Assembly: GCA_000156115.1 (NCBI GenBank)
Contig: DS995276.1
Location: forward strand, 376,017-440,016
Origin: Rhodobacteraceae bacterium HTCC2083
Lineage (GTDB): Bacteria; Pseudomonadota; Alphaproteobacteria; Rhodobacterales; Rhodobacteraceae
Direction of reading: 5' to 3'
Length of the DNA stretch: 64,000 nucleotides
Made by a program: the position numbers and the translations under genes. Shown one piece after another: positions 25,825 to 34,941 of this stretch. The notes beneath the pieces were generated by a model. That model saw only the letters and a list, made by a program, of their open reading frames with translations. It was not told the DNA's origin and did not search any database. The first letter of the stretch is position 1. Every line of letters begins with the position of its first letter.

Positions 25825-26550
25825 CTAGGCGGCCTGCGAATTATCAATGTAATCTTTTAGAAGGGGTTGCATTTTTTTGAATGCAGACGACTTGATCTGA
25901 GACACACGTCCTGACGTCACATCCAGAACCGCTGCAATCTCAAATAAATTCAACTCTTCAACGTAATAGAGCTGGAGCACCAAAGCTTCCCTCTCCGGTA
26001 GGGTCTTTAGAGCATAGAGCAGCGCCTCTTTCAGGCGCGCGCGATCCAGCTCTTGCTCTATCGGTGCATCTGCCGTTGCAAACCACATGGAATGCTCGTC
26101 ATATTCATCTTGGATCGAATTGTGATAGCTGCTGTTTAAGGTCTGCTCCCAAGCAGTGAACTCATCAAGGCTTAGTCCGACAGCTTTGGCCACTTCATGC
26201 CCTTCAGGAGCGCGGCCAAGATCATGCACCAACTTGTTGCGCGCTTCATTGACCTCTTTGTTAATTTTCATCGATTTCCGACTAAGCGCCGAATTTTTTC
26301 TCAAGAAATCGTTGATAGCGCCACGCACGCGGATCACCGCATAGCTTTCAAACGAAATGCCTTCTTGACGGGTGTAACGTTGAGCCGCTTCTATCAAGCC
26401 CATCAGACCAATCTGCAAAAGATCGTCAAACTCAACAATTGATCTCACACGTGAATGAACATGATGTGCAACTTTGCGAACCAAAACTTCATGCTCACTC
26501 ACGATCTTTTCGATACTGTTTTGAGCTGTTTGATAACGATGCGCACTCAT
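25825..26550 (-). CDS. fliA: RNA polymerase sigma-28 factor FliA
   Basis: FliA directs transcription of late flagellar genes. The ATG at 26550 (MSAHRYQTAQNSIEKIV) is used; the longer frame overlaps flhG. The 241-residue product has region 2 (FDDLLQIGLMGLIEAAQRY, ISFESYAVIRVRGAINDFLR), region 3, and region 4 with LPEREALVLQLYYVEELN and the HTH AAVLDVTSGRVSQIKSSAF. The gene starts 7 bp after flhG ends, with a weak ribosome-binding site that suggests coupling. Confidence 0.95.
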   Translation of the reverse strand: MSAHRYQTAQNSIEKIVSEHEVLVRKVAHHVHSRVRSIVEFDDLLQIGLMGLIEAAQRYTRQEGISFESYAVIRVRGAINDFLRKNSALSRKSMKINKEVNEARNKLVHDLGRAPEGHEVAKAVGLSLDEFTAWEQTLNSSYHNSIQDEYDEHSMWFATADAPIEQELDRARLKEALLYALKTLPEREALVLQLYYVEELNLFEIAAVLDVTSGRVSQIKSSAFKKMQPLLKDYIDNSQAA

Positions 26551-26557
26551 AACGCGA

Positions 26558-27343
26558 TTAACCGCAATCGGAGGCAACAACCTCAGTTTGACGCGATGTG
26601 CTAAGCGGTGCTGCAAGAATGCGATGAACCACAGTGTCGATATGCTCGATGAGATGCTTTTCGCCAGGTGCTTGCACGATCGGCTTACACTTTTTTGACG
26701 ACCGCGCGATTGCATCGCGCAGTGGAATATATCCTGTGTAGATTAACGACACTGGTAAAAAGCCACAAACTGTACGCTCAAAGTTGTCATAAAGCGTTTG
26801 GGCTTTAACCTTATTGTCCGCCATATTGACGACGATGCTGAACTGCGTGATCCGGCGTTCAATGTAGGCGTTCTTGATCAACGCATAGGCATCCACAAAA
26901 CTCGTTGCTTGGCCCAACAACACAATCACCACGTGATCTGAATGAGAGAGCGCATTCAACACACCGTCTCCAGCCCCCGCGGCGGCATCCATAACCACGT
27001 AATCATAACTTTCTTTCAAGCTACGGATTTGCGGGACGAGTGTTTCAAGCGGATCCCCATCTTTCTCGACCAAAACGCTGGTACCAGAACGTCCAGGTAG
27101 TATGGAAACTGTTCCTGGGATTTTCTGAATTGCATCAGACAGCGCACATTTTTTCTCAATCACGTCAACAAGGCTGAGTTCCGGGCGAAACCCCATCAAA
27201 ATGTGCGCATTGGCCATCAGCAGATCAGAATCGACCAAGAGCGTCGAACCAGCGATCTCTTGTAAGCGGATTGAAAAATTGACTGCAAGCGACGATTTTC
27301 CGACACCGCCTTTACCACTTGCAATTGAAATAACTGTGCTCAT
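26558..27343 (-). CDS. flhG: MinD/ParA-type ATPase FlhG (FleN)
   Basis: The 261-residue product has the deviant Walker A GKGGVGKSSLAVNF at residues 10-23, DSDLLMANAHILMG as switch region, and YDYVVMDAAAGAGDGVL. These are the marks of FlhG/FleN, which limits flagellar number. In Pseudomonas FleN it also restrains FleQ. The gene stands directly before fliA and behind a sigma-54-like promoter. FlhF, its usual partner, is not in the window. Confidence 0.9.
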   Translation of the reverse strand: MSTVISIASGKGGVGKSSLAVNFSIRLQEIAGSTLLVDSDLLMANAHILMGFRPELSLVDVIEKKCALSDAIQKIPGTVSILPGRSGTSVLVEKDGDPLETLVPQIRSLKESYDYVVMDAAAGAGDGVLNALSHSDHVVIVLLGQATSFVDAYALIKNAYIERRITQFSIVVNMADNKVKAQTLYDNFERTVCGFLPVSLIYTGYIPLRDAIARSSKKCKPIVQAPGEKHLIEHIDTVVHRILAAPLSTSRQTEVVASDCG

Positions 27344-27370
27344 CTACACCTCCTAGTATAGAGCGAGTTT

Positions 27371-27386
27371 TGCAAGAATTGGGCCA
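27371..27386 (-). promoter_or_regulatory. probable sigma-54 promoter for flhG-fliA
   Basis: On the minus strand TGGCCCAATTCTTGCA differs from the -24/-12 consensus by one base in the -24 box. It lies 27 bp upstream of the flhG ATG, in the gap after the DUF882 gene. If real, FliA production depends on RpoN. Confidence 0.65.
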
Positions 27387-27427
27387 ACTCAGGCGTTACC
27401 TACGAACAACCGACAACTCTTTTGAAA

Positions 27428-28114
27428 TTAGGCAGAGCCCCAAGCTCGCTTTGGTCCGCTGTCAATATGGACAAACGTGCTGTACGTTCCGACACCGCCA
27501 GGACAGATATTCTTAGCCGCTTTAGACAACTCACGGATCGAAACATTCGGGAGAGAAAAATCAATCGCGCGCCCTTGTATATGGAGCGAACGCCGCGCAA
27601 CTTTACTGCTCGAACGCCTCAACATATTGTTGGTTTTCTTTGATCTATACCCGGAGGTAATTCTTACCTCCAACGCCCCAGATTTAGGCGCGTAGTTGGT
27701 GCACACATCAATCAATGTTTTTAAAACAGCACCATCAATCTCTTTGATCTCATTCTGGCGCCAGTCCCTCAGAAAATGGTTCAATTGCGAGACTTGCTTC
27801 TTCCTCAAGCCACCCTTTTCTTGAAGGCTCATCGGCATCTTCTCTCCGGTGTTCGCATTCAAGAACGCCAACTTCATTGAGCTTTTGATAATGAAGTTAG
27901 GAACGTGCTTGGGCGTCAAAAGGGTCATCGGAGCCAAATCAGGCTCATGGTCATTATAAAGGTTACGAAGACCATCACTCATATCGTCGCTGCGACTCAC
28001 GACTTTAGAAAAAAGACCGCCTCCCATCTTTATATCAAAAAGTGGAGCTGCAGTGCCCATGCTCGGCATAGCTAACGCCCCCAGCAAAACTTTGCGTCGC
28101 GTCAAAATCATCAA
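27428..28114 (-). CDS. DUF882/M15-type peptidoglycan peptidase, Tat-exported
   Basis: The 228-residue product starts with LTRRKVLLGALAMPS, a twin-arginine-type signal. The C-terminal half is a DUF882 (peptidase M15A-like) domain with ITSGYRSKKTN, the metal site SLHIQGRAIDF (His and Asp ligands) and TFVHIDSG (second His and Asp). Such enzymes cut peptide cross-links of peptidoglycan. It lies among flagellar genes, where FlgJ lacks its own muramidase domain, so local wall opening for rod passage is a reasonable role (inference). The stop of the next upstream gene is about 34 bp away. Confidence 0.82.
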   Translation of the reverse strand: MMILTRRKVLLGALAMPSMGTAAPLFDIKMGGGLFSKVVSRSDDMSDGLRNLYNDHEPDLAPMTLLTPKHVPNFIIKSSMKLAFLNANTGEKMPMSLQEKGGLRKKQVSQLNHFLRDWRQNEIKEIDGAVLKTLIDVCTNYAPKSGALEVRITSGYRSKKTNNMLRRSSSKVARRSLHIQGRAIDFSLPNVSIRELSKAAKNICPGGVGTYSTFVHIDSGPKRAWGSA

Positions 28115-28148
28115 ATCACCAAAAAAATTAGTTACAAAAGCTCCAGTC

Positions 28149-28952
28149 CTACCGGGTCAATTTTTCAATCATGTCTGTATAGGTTTGCAGAATTCTCGAA
28201 GAACCCGAGAACTGCTGTTGAGCACGGATCATGCTCGTCATTTCTGTCGTCAAATCCACGTTGGACGATTCCAACGCACCTGTTTGAATACTTCCAAAAC
28301 CTTCAGATCCGGCAACGCCCAAAACCAATTCGCCTGACTCACGGCTCTCTTTGAAACGGTTCATGCCCATCTGACGCATCGCGGTCGTATTTGGAAAAAG
28401 AGCAATCGCGATTTGACCGACTAACCTCGGATCTTCAGACCCATAAGTTGCCAACATCTCACCGTCAGATCCAACTTCCAACGCCGTCAGCTTGGCACCG
28501 TCTTCGTTCTGAAAAGGCACAACCAATTGCTGCATACCTCGGCCACCAAGACCGTCATATCCGTAGACAATGTCATTTTTAGAAGACCGAAGAACGCCGT
28601 TTTCATCGAGCGAAAATTCACCATCGCGCGTAAATGAAAGAACTTCGGACGGTGTGCCATCTGAATTGGGAGTCGTTGTGACAAACATCCCGTTGCCTGC
28701 AAGCGCCATGTTCAGAACGCCATCGCGTTCCATCATGCCACCTTGCTTGGCACTTTGCCGCGTTTGTTCAACGATACTTCCCGTACCAGTCGCCGTGCGC
28801 GATACAGTTTCAGGTGAGGTCCCGTTATAGAGGTCCGCGAAACTTGCGTTACTTTTGCGAAACGCTGTCGTACCAGCATTGGCAACGTTGTTAGAAACCA
28901 CAGAAATTTCAAACATCGACGTCGACATGCCAGATAAGATTGTCCCAAACAT
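28149..28952 (-). CDS. additional hook/rod-family protein (FlgE/FlgF-like)
   Basis: The 267-residue product has the N-terminal rod/hook motif (SVVSNNVANAGTTAFRKSNASF) and the FlgE/F/G core (MALAGNGMFVTT, FTRDGEFSLDENGVLRSS). The usual C-terminus is present too (GSIQTGALESSNVDLTTEMTSMI, SSRILQTYTDMI). It is separate from flgE, flgF and flgG, which are all present at 36.7-42.6 kb. A strong AAGGAG site precedes the ATG, and a sigma-54-like element lies at 28987. It could form an extra rod, collar or hook segment; exact orthology is unknown. Confidence 0.85.
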   Translation of the reverse strand: MFGTILSGMSTSMFEISVVSNNVANAGTTAFRKSNASFADLYNGTSPETVSRTATGTGSIVEQTRQSAKQGGMMERDGVLNMALAGNGMFVTTTPNSDGTPSEVLSFTRDGEFSLDENGVLRSSKNDIVYGYDGLGGRGMQQLVVPFQNEDGAKLTALEVGSDGEMLATYGSEDPRLVGQIAIALFPNTTAMRQMGMNRFKESRESGELVLGVAGSEGFGSIQTGALESSNVDLTTEMTSMIRAQQQFSGSSRILQTYTDMIEKLTR

Positions 28953-28986
28953 TGCGAACTCCTTTTCAAAACGTTCGCAATGTTTT

Positions 28987-29002
28987 TGCAGGTTTCATGC
29001 CA
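28987..29002 (-). promoter_or_regulatory. possible sigma-54 promoter for the extra hook/rod gene
   Basis: On the minus strand TGGCATGAAACCTGCA keeps the invariant GG and GC bases and the spacing but departs from TGGCAC and TTGCA by one base each. It lies 34 bp upstream of the ATG at 28952. Confidence 0.55.
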
Positions 29003-29023
29003 AAATGAGGGACCGCTCGAAGA

Positions 29024-30286
29024 TCACTTCAAATAATCAAACAAGGTTCTTTGCCCGATCTGAGAATATGCTTGTCGCGCGACGTTTTGCGTCAACATCA
29101 GTGTTTGCATTTCGGTGATTAATTTTTCCAGATCAGCAGATGCTAACTCATCCACCTTAAGCTCAAGCGATAAAGAGCGCGTTTCCAGCGTGCGTTCTTG
29201 AGTCTCCGCGCGCACCATTCTGGCACCCACGGTTGTGCGCGACACAGCGATGCTTTCACCAGCGGCAACGATCTTTTCGATCTGTGCTTCTAACCTCTGT
29301 GACTTCGGAACCAATATCTCAATCGGATCTTCACCGACGCTCAAGGTGAACTTCGGCTGTCGCATCGCTAAATCAACGCCCTCAACCTCTAAATTGGACA
29401 GCTCAATCCCACCTGTGGAACTACGAAGTTCGAGCTGCCCGTCCACTTCCATGGCAAAAACTCCAGTATTTTGGGTTTGCGCATTTATCGCTTCGAGCAT
29501 GCGTTGCGTTGAGCCATCAACAACGTCTTTCGCAACAATCGTTACCGCACCATCCGGCCCACTCAAATCAAAAGTCCAATCGCGTGGTTCACGGTCAGAA
29601 TTGACACTAAGTGTCAAATTTTTATCGCCCTCGGTTGTGATGCCGCTTATGGTCGTAAGCTCGGTTGCAAGCGCAGCACCAAAGCTGTCGATGATATCAA
29701 ACATCCCCTGCGAACCAGCTTCGGTTTGAACCTGCATAAAGACTTCACTGCCATTGACCGACGTCGGCAAACGCATGGTCTCAGACGCCGCCAATGTGTG
29801 ACTGCCTCCATCTCCGTGATACACGATGCGCCCGTCTTTGCCCTCTTGGAACGGCAAACCATCTGTTGCGTATCCGCCGAATAAGGCTTGGCCATTCGAG
29901 GTGCGAGTGTTGGCCAAGTCCACCATCGCATCGAACATTTGAGCAACTTCAATTTCGATAGCATTCAGATCTGACACATTCGCTGTCGAGCTGCTTGCCG
30001 TGATCGCTTGCTCTCGCAAACGCGACAGAATGGTATCTACATCGCTCAATGTCGTATCACTCAGAACCAAGCGATCCTGCGCAAGCCCAACGTTACGTTT
30101 GAACCCGTCGAGCTGTGAGACGCGCTCTTCCAAAGCAGACAACTCAACCGCAGCAAGGGGCGACTCCGATGCTTCGATAATCGCCTGCCCCGTTGAAATC
30201 TTCGTTTGACGCACTTGGATTTCGTCGTTCAAATCTGCGAAACGTGTCAACATGCGATCAGAGAAAAGTTTTGTGGAAATACTCAT
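29024..30286 (-). CDS. flgL: flagellar hook-filament junction protein FlgL
   Basis: The ATG at 30286 (MSISTKLFSDRML) has GAGG upstream and is preferred to TTG at 30298. The 420-residue protein shows the flagellin-like N-terminus (FADLNDEIQVRQTKISTGQAIIEASESPLAA in part) and the C-terminus with ASADLEKLITEMQTLMLTQNVARQAY. FlgL (HAP3) joins hook and filament. Its length is normal for the family, in contrast with FlgK next door. The fragment before the start codon overlaps the flgK stop. Confidence 0.92.
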   Translation of the reverse strand: MSISTKLFSDRMLTRFADLNDEIQVRQTKISTGQAIIEASESPLAAVELSALEERVSQLDGFKRNVGLAQDRLVLSDTTLSDVDTILSRLREQAITASSSTANVSDLNAIEIEVAQMFDAMVDLANTRTSNGQALFGGYATDGLPFQEGKDGRIVYHGDGGSHTLAASETMRLPTSVNGSEVFMQVQTEAGSQGMFDIIDSFGAALATELTTISGITTEGDKNLTLSVNSDREPRDWTFDLSGPDGAVTIVAKDVVDGSTQRMLEAINAQTQNTGVFAMEVDGQLELRSSTGGIELSNLEVEGVDLAMRQPKFTLSVGEDPIEILVPKSQRLEAQIEKIVAAGESIAVSRTTVGARMVRAETQERTLETRSLSLELKVDELASADLEKLITEMQTLMLTQNVARQAYSQIGQRTLFDYLK

Positions 30287-30294
30287 AAGAAACC

Positions 30295-33200
30295 TCAAGA
30301 AATTTGCAAAATCGTATCAAACAACTCGCGCGCGGTTTGCAGAATGCGTGCAGCGGCTTGGTAAGCTTGCTGTTGTGACATCAGTTGAGCCGCTTCGTCG
30401 TCCATTTTGACTCCACTCAACTCGCTCTCCGCCGCGACAGCCGCGTCGTAGACAGCTTCGTTTGATAAATTCGTCAAACGCGCAGCTTCCAACGTCGCGC
30501 CTACTTCGGAGGCAATGTTGCGGAAATCGTCCTGAAAGCTAGTTATACCAGCGCGGTTTTGACCATAAGCGGCCAAGACATCCATATTACGTGAATCACC
30601 TGGCGCACGTTGGCCAGTGGCAAGCTCAAAACTGTCTCCAGTCTCCGCGAAACCCGAGAATTCAATATTTTGCCCTGATACATTAAAATGGGTAACCCCG
30701 TTCGATGTTCGCGTCGCGATAGACGCTCCAGAATCGAGATCAAACAATTCGACGCGACCTGTTTCAGCATCAATCATCTCGATACGAAACTGCGCAGAAC
30801 CCCTATCTGCATCCGACATGACAGGACCCGTTTCAAATTCAGCCGCAAGGCGTTTAGCCCCCTGCCCGCCCATGACGACAATCAATTCTTCGTCAGGAAT
30901 ATCATTTAAACGCACATACGATTCAGCCGAGCTCACACCACCTGCGACGATATCAACCGCAACGCCACCGGTGCTTCGGGCATTCAATATGCCGTTCTGA
31001 ACTGTCAGATCGACAGTCCCGACTTTAAACCCAAGCTTCTGCGCCGCCTCACTCGGGCTTACCGAAAGTGCCCCCATCTGCGATTGCAAAACACTCAGGC
31101 TAAGCGCACTTTGTCCTGAAGACGTCGAAACGATCTGCGCGCTTATCAATCCTTGCGCCGACTGAGGAAGCGTTATCGCAAAGGTGCCGTCCTCAACGGC
31201 AACCGAAACCTCATGCTCGATCCCGTTTAGATCAACATCAAATTGATACTCACCATCCGCAAGCCCCGCCAAAATCTCACGACCTTGCAGAGATGCTTTG
31301 CTTTGTGTCGCACCAAGCCCGAATTGTTGGGCTGTTTCATCGGCAACTGCCACGGGCCCTTGCCCCGACAGCTGGCCGCCAACGACAGCCAGCGAAAGCG
31401 CATACGTCCCGTTCTCTTCGATCAAACGCGGAACAATGCGTCCTCCCTCAGGACCTGTCACCGCAAAGTCCAACTGGCTTAGACGGCTCGGATCTCCGTC
31501 ATCAACACGTGTCAGCGTGTACTCAGCCCCACCAAGCAAGAACTTGGCGGCACTGCCAACCGCTGGGATATCTTCAAGCGTCATAGCCGAGCCAAGCAAT
31601 GAAGGGATTGGCGCTTCGCTGCGCAGTTCAGCAACCGTGTTCAAGGCGACGTCCGTATCGGAGGGAAAAGACCCCGTGCCCACATTGGCGCGAAAGACTG
31701 TGCCGTCCGGCATGCGTAGCGCAGTTTCAAAGCGTGCTGAGGGCGCATGCACGCGCGAGCCGTCGACATTGCTAGCCACACCATCAATTTTTGGATCTAT
31801 ATTGTAACGCAACGCAGCATTCGAACCACCTGCGCTCAAATCTTTCGTCACCAATCCACCAACCGTCGGTTCCCGCTTGGAGGAAAGCGAATGTGACTCA
31901 TCCCCGATGCGCGCACTGCTCAGATCAAACTCTGCATTGCTACTAAACTGGACTGTTCCACTTATGCGCATATCCGCATCCAAAGACACGGACATCTGCG
32001 GGTTGATCGCATCATCCAGCGCAAGCGATTGGTAACTCTGATCCAGCACGGAAACAGACATACTGATACCGCTCAAAGACACATTGCTTAGCCCAATATC
32101 GAACCCAGCTTCTTGCGTCAGTGTCAGGCCATCTTTTGTCGTTGTCAGATCTGCACGAATGCCCGTTTCAGATGATCTTAAATTGACGGCGTCCACGAAA
32201 GCGGTCAGATCGCCATCGCTCACAAATGCACTTATGGATGCAGCTTCTGCGCTAGAGCCAGTCAAATCCAGTTGCATCGACCCATTCGAACCCGTGTCTA
32301 AATTGAGACCAACGACAGTCATCGCATTTGCTTGAACACCAACCGAGACCAAAGCAGCATTCGCACTTTCAGCGACATAGGCCGCATCAACCGCAGGCGG
32401 GATTTCGAATGAACGCTCAGCGCCAGTCGCCAGCGCAAGCGTGAGTGTTTGCGCTTGGGTTTCATTCACTCGCAGATCAGAAGAAATGTTACCACTATTA
32501 CTCCCGCGCAACCCTGAGAGACTGCTCGATAGCGCGTTCAAACCACTGTTCATCGGGTCGCTACTGCTCTGACTTTGAACAATACTAAGCCCTCGATATC
32601 CAACGCCGTTGGTCACCGTTGTGTAATCAGCGTGATATTCCGCTTCTGAACTGAACCCGTTCTCGAATGTCAAAAGCTCCGCGGCTTCGTCAGCCGCCAA
32701 TGGTGGTCCGGAAATTTGTCGCCCTTCGCGCGTGAAAACACGAATGTCTGATGCGGACTGTGCTGCGACAACGTCAGTGCTTAGACTATTTCCTGAAGAT
32801 GCACGCGCGGCCATTGCGCTCAAATCACGCGAGCCGTCAGAAGCGAAAACCAATCCTTTTTGAGATCCAGTCACAGTCAGGCCGAGCTGCGCGATTGATT
32901 GCCCACCAGTACTTTTCAAAAGCCCTGACGTAAGGTGATGCGCAATCTCTGATCCAGACCTCCACTCTTCAGCATCCACCGAAGCAGGATCTAAAGAGAA
33001 CATATGCCCCATGCCGTCCAAGGTTAAAGCAATCGTCGAAATATCTGCATCATTTTGCGCAATGACTGTGGCTGTCGCTTGCGTCGCAAAACTCGCAAGC
33101 GTGATCTCTTGTGTGCCACGTGGGATCATTCCAACCACACCCGCTCTTAAGAAATCTTGCGCAACGACTGGTGACAAATTGTTTGCGAGGCTTTCTGTGA

Positions 33201-34590
33201 TTGACGGCAATGCGCTAAACACGGGCTCAACCAGCGACGTCGATAGAACCGCGTTGCCCAAATTGGCAGGGTTCGGACTTATCGAAACGGTAGACGCTGC
33301 TGCGATTTCTTCGGGACGTTCTAACAAGAATGAAATGCGCGCTGCATCTCCGGTCTCACGTACAATATCAAAGGAGTCGCCCGCAGCCGCTTTCCCAACA
33401 ATTTCGATAACCGCGCCATCCAATTCAATCCGATTGCGCCCTTCTCCCAAAACCGCACCATCACCGTCTTTCAAGGTCCAAAAATCGCTCTTCACCTCAT
33501 AGCTTAAAGTCATCTGTGACAACTCATTTGCACGACCGGGCACCGCGAGAACGTTTACGTTTACCTCGACGTTACCTTTGTTAAGAGCGCTGCGAACAGG
33601 CGTGAACTGCGCTGTTGAAAACAACTCGCGCCCCAAATCGCCATCAAGATCGACACCTTGAGCGTGCTGTCGGTTCATCTGCGTACTAAAATTGCGCGCC
33701 AACTCGTCTAACTCTAGGATCGCACGTTGCGTTGTTTCAAACGCATCAACAAGCCCGCGCAATTCTGCGGATTCAAGCTGCGGAACGATTTGCCCAGATC
33801 CAATTCTGAAAGCGACGGCGCCTTGATCCGTCATCATTGCACTCAGCGTTTTCGCGTCAGCGCCGGTTAAAATAACAGGGCCTGCAACCGATGAACCCAA
33901 GCGTAACTCAACATCGTTGCGCTCGCCAATTGTAACATTGACGGGCAATATTCCTGAGAGCGTATCAATGAAACGATCACGTTCATCCAATAAACTGTGG
34001 GGCGGGTTCGCTCCAAAATTTGAAGAGCGTAATTGCGCGTTCAACTTCCCCAACACCTCGATGTTTTGGCTCGCTTCGGCCAATCGCATTTCAATTTCTT
34101 GAAACGTCCCTTCGCCAAGGTCATTCAACATCATCGCCGTCGTGTTGAAAGAATTACTGACGGTATGGCCCACTTCAATAGCTAGTGCGCGCGGGGCGCG
34201 ATCGCCTGGTTGTGCCGCAACTTCGCTCAAGGAATCGAAAAAGGCGGTCAGGGTCACACCCAAATCGCCATCCGTTGGTAGGATAGTGTCTTCCAACTGC
34301 TCCAACTTTTTGACAAACGCGTCAGAGGATTCAAAACGCGCCGTTGCACCCCGCTTGCTTTCGCTCAAAAAGGAGTCATATGCGCGCCGGATTTCTCCCA
34401 GCTTTACGCCCAATCCCGTCTGCGACATCACCGACGTCAACTCACTTTTAATATCAGACACTTCCGTCAAAGACGCTTCGCGCCGCCGATACCCTTCGGT
34501 ATTGGCATTCACAATGTTCTGCCCCGTGACATTTAGCGCTTCACGTTGTGCACTGACGGCACTGCGACCTATGTCTAGAAGACTTGCCAT
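30295..34590 (-). CDS. flgK: giant flagellar hook-associated protein FlgK
   Basis: The 1431-residue product is two to three times the usual FlgK length (about 550). Its ends are canonical. The N-terminus reads SLLDIGRSAVSAQREALNVT with NIVNANTEGYRRR; the C-terminus has LTNLSNEAVYDAAVAAESEL and QQAYQAAARILQTARELFD. Between about residues 340 and 1320 lies an insertion of beta-rich repeats rich in Ser, Ala and Asp. It includes a flagellin-IN-like stretch (DGDLTAFVDAVNLRSSETGI). The frame is continuous and codon use looks like that of neighbouring genes, so this is a real large protein. FlgK (HAP1) is the first junction protein. Confidence 0.93.
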   Translation of the reverse strand: MASLLDIGRSAVSAQREALNVTGQNIVNANTEGYRRREASLTEVSDIKSELTSVMSQTGLGVKLGEIRRAYDSFLSESKRGATARFESSDAFVKKLEQLEDTILPTDGDLGVTLTAFFDSLSEVAAQPGDRAPRALAIEVGHTVSNSFNTTAMMLNDLGEGTFQEIEMRLAEASQNIEVLGKLNAQLRSSNFGANPPHSLLDERDRFIDTLSGILPVNVTIGERNDVELRLGSSVAGPVILTGADAKTLSAMMTDQGAVAFRIGSGQIVPQLESAELRGLVDAFETTQRAILELDELARNFSTQMNRQHAQGVDLDGDLGRELFSTAQFTPVRSALNKGNVEVNVNVLAVPGRANELSQMTLSYEVKSDFWTLKDGDGAVLGEGRNRIELDGAVIEIVGKAAAGDSFDIVRETGDAARISFLLERPEEIAAASTVSISPNPANLGNAVLSTSLVEPVFSALPSITESLANNLSPVVAQDFLRAGVVGMIPRGTQEITLASFATQATATVIAQNDADISTIALTLDGMGHMFSLDPASVDAEEWRSGSEIAHHLTSGLLKSTGGQSIAQLGLTVTGSQKGLVFASDGSRDLSAMAARASSGNSLSTDVVAAQSASDIRVFTREGRQISGPPLAADEAAELLTFENGFSSEAEYHADYTTVTNGVGYRGLSIVQSQSSSDPMNSGLNALSSSLSGLRGSNSGNISSDLRVNETQAQTLTLALATGAERSFEIPPAVDAAYVAESANAALVSVGVQANAMTVVGLNLDTGSNGSMQLDLTGSSAEAASISAFVSDGDLTAFVDAVNLRSSETGIRADLTTTKDGLTLTQEAGFDIGLSNVSLSGISMSVSVLDQSYQSLALDDAINPQMSVSLDADMRISGTVQFSSNAEFDLSSARIGDESHSLSSKREPTVGGLVTKDLSAGGSNAALRYNIDPKIDGVASNVDGSRVHAPSARFETALRMPDGTVFRANVGTGSFPSDTDVALNTVAELRSEAPIPSLLGSAMTLEDIPAVGSAAKFLLGGAEYTLTRVDDGDPSRLSQLDFAVTGPEGGRIVPRLIEENGTYALSLAVVGGQLSGQGPVAVADETAQQFGLGATQSKASLQGREILAGLADGEYQFDVDLNGIEHEVSVAVEDGTFAITLPQSAQGLISAQIVSTSSGQSALSLSVLQSQMGALSVSPSEAAQKLGFKVGTVDLTVQNGILNARSTGGVAVDIVAGGVSSAESYVRLNDIPDEELIVVMGGQGAKRLAAEFETGPVMSDADRGSAQFRIEMIDAETGRVELFDLDSGASIATRTSNGVTHFNVSGQNIEFSGFAETGDSFELATGQRAPGDSRNMDVLAAYGQNRAGITSFQDDFRNIASEVGATLEAARLTNLSNEAVYDAAVAAESELSGVKMDDEAAQLMSQQQAYQAAARILQTARELFDTILQIS

Positions 34591-34592
34591 GC

Positions 34593-34919
34593 CTAAACGT
34601 CCCCGTCAGAGACCCTGTGCTGGAACTGGCGCACAAGGGCGTCCGCAATTCCAAGCGACTCGCGCTGTGAAAGGGCCGTTGCATATTCTTGGTCTAACAT
34701 AGAGTTAAACGTCTTCAGGCCTTCATTGTTTAGCAACGGGTCAGCTAATTGCGCAGATCGCGCGCTCGACAGAATGGATTTGACGAACAAAGCTTCAAAT
34801 TGTTCGGCCACTTCGCCTAACTTTTCACGCTCTGATGGACCGTGTGCCACAATAGGTTTTGTCGTGCTCGCGACAGGCCCGGAGGCCATTTTCAAGACAG
34901 TGGAACTGATCGTAGTCAT
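34593..34919 (-). CDS. flgJ: FlgJ, rod-binding domain only
   Basis: The 108-residue product has the rod-binding domain signature EQFEALFVKSILSSARSAQ, then NNEGLKTFNSMLDQEYATAL. E. coli FlgJ has an additional C-terminal muramidase domain of about 150 residues; here it is absent, as in other alphaproteobacteria, so wall opening must come from another enzyme. The gene is 2 bp upstream of flgK and 22 bp after flgI. Confidence 0.92.
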   Translation of the reverse strand: MTTISSTVLKMASGPVASTTKPIVAHGPSEREKLGEVAEQFEALFVKSILSSARSAQLADPLLNNEGLKTFNSMLDQEYATALSQRESLGIADALVRQFQHRVSDGDV

Positions 34920-34941
34920 GGTGCGTCCTTCTCAAGCTAGA

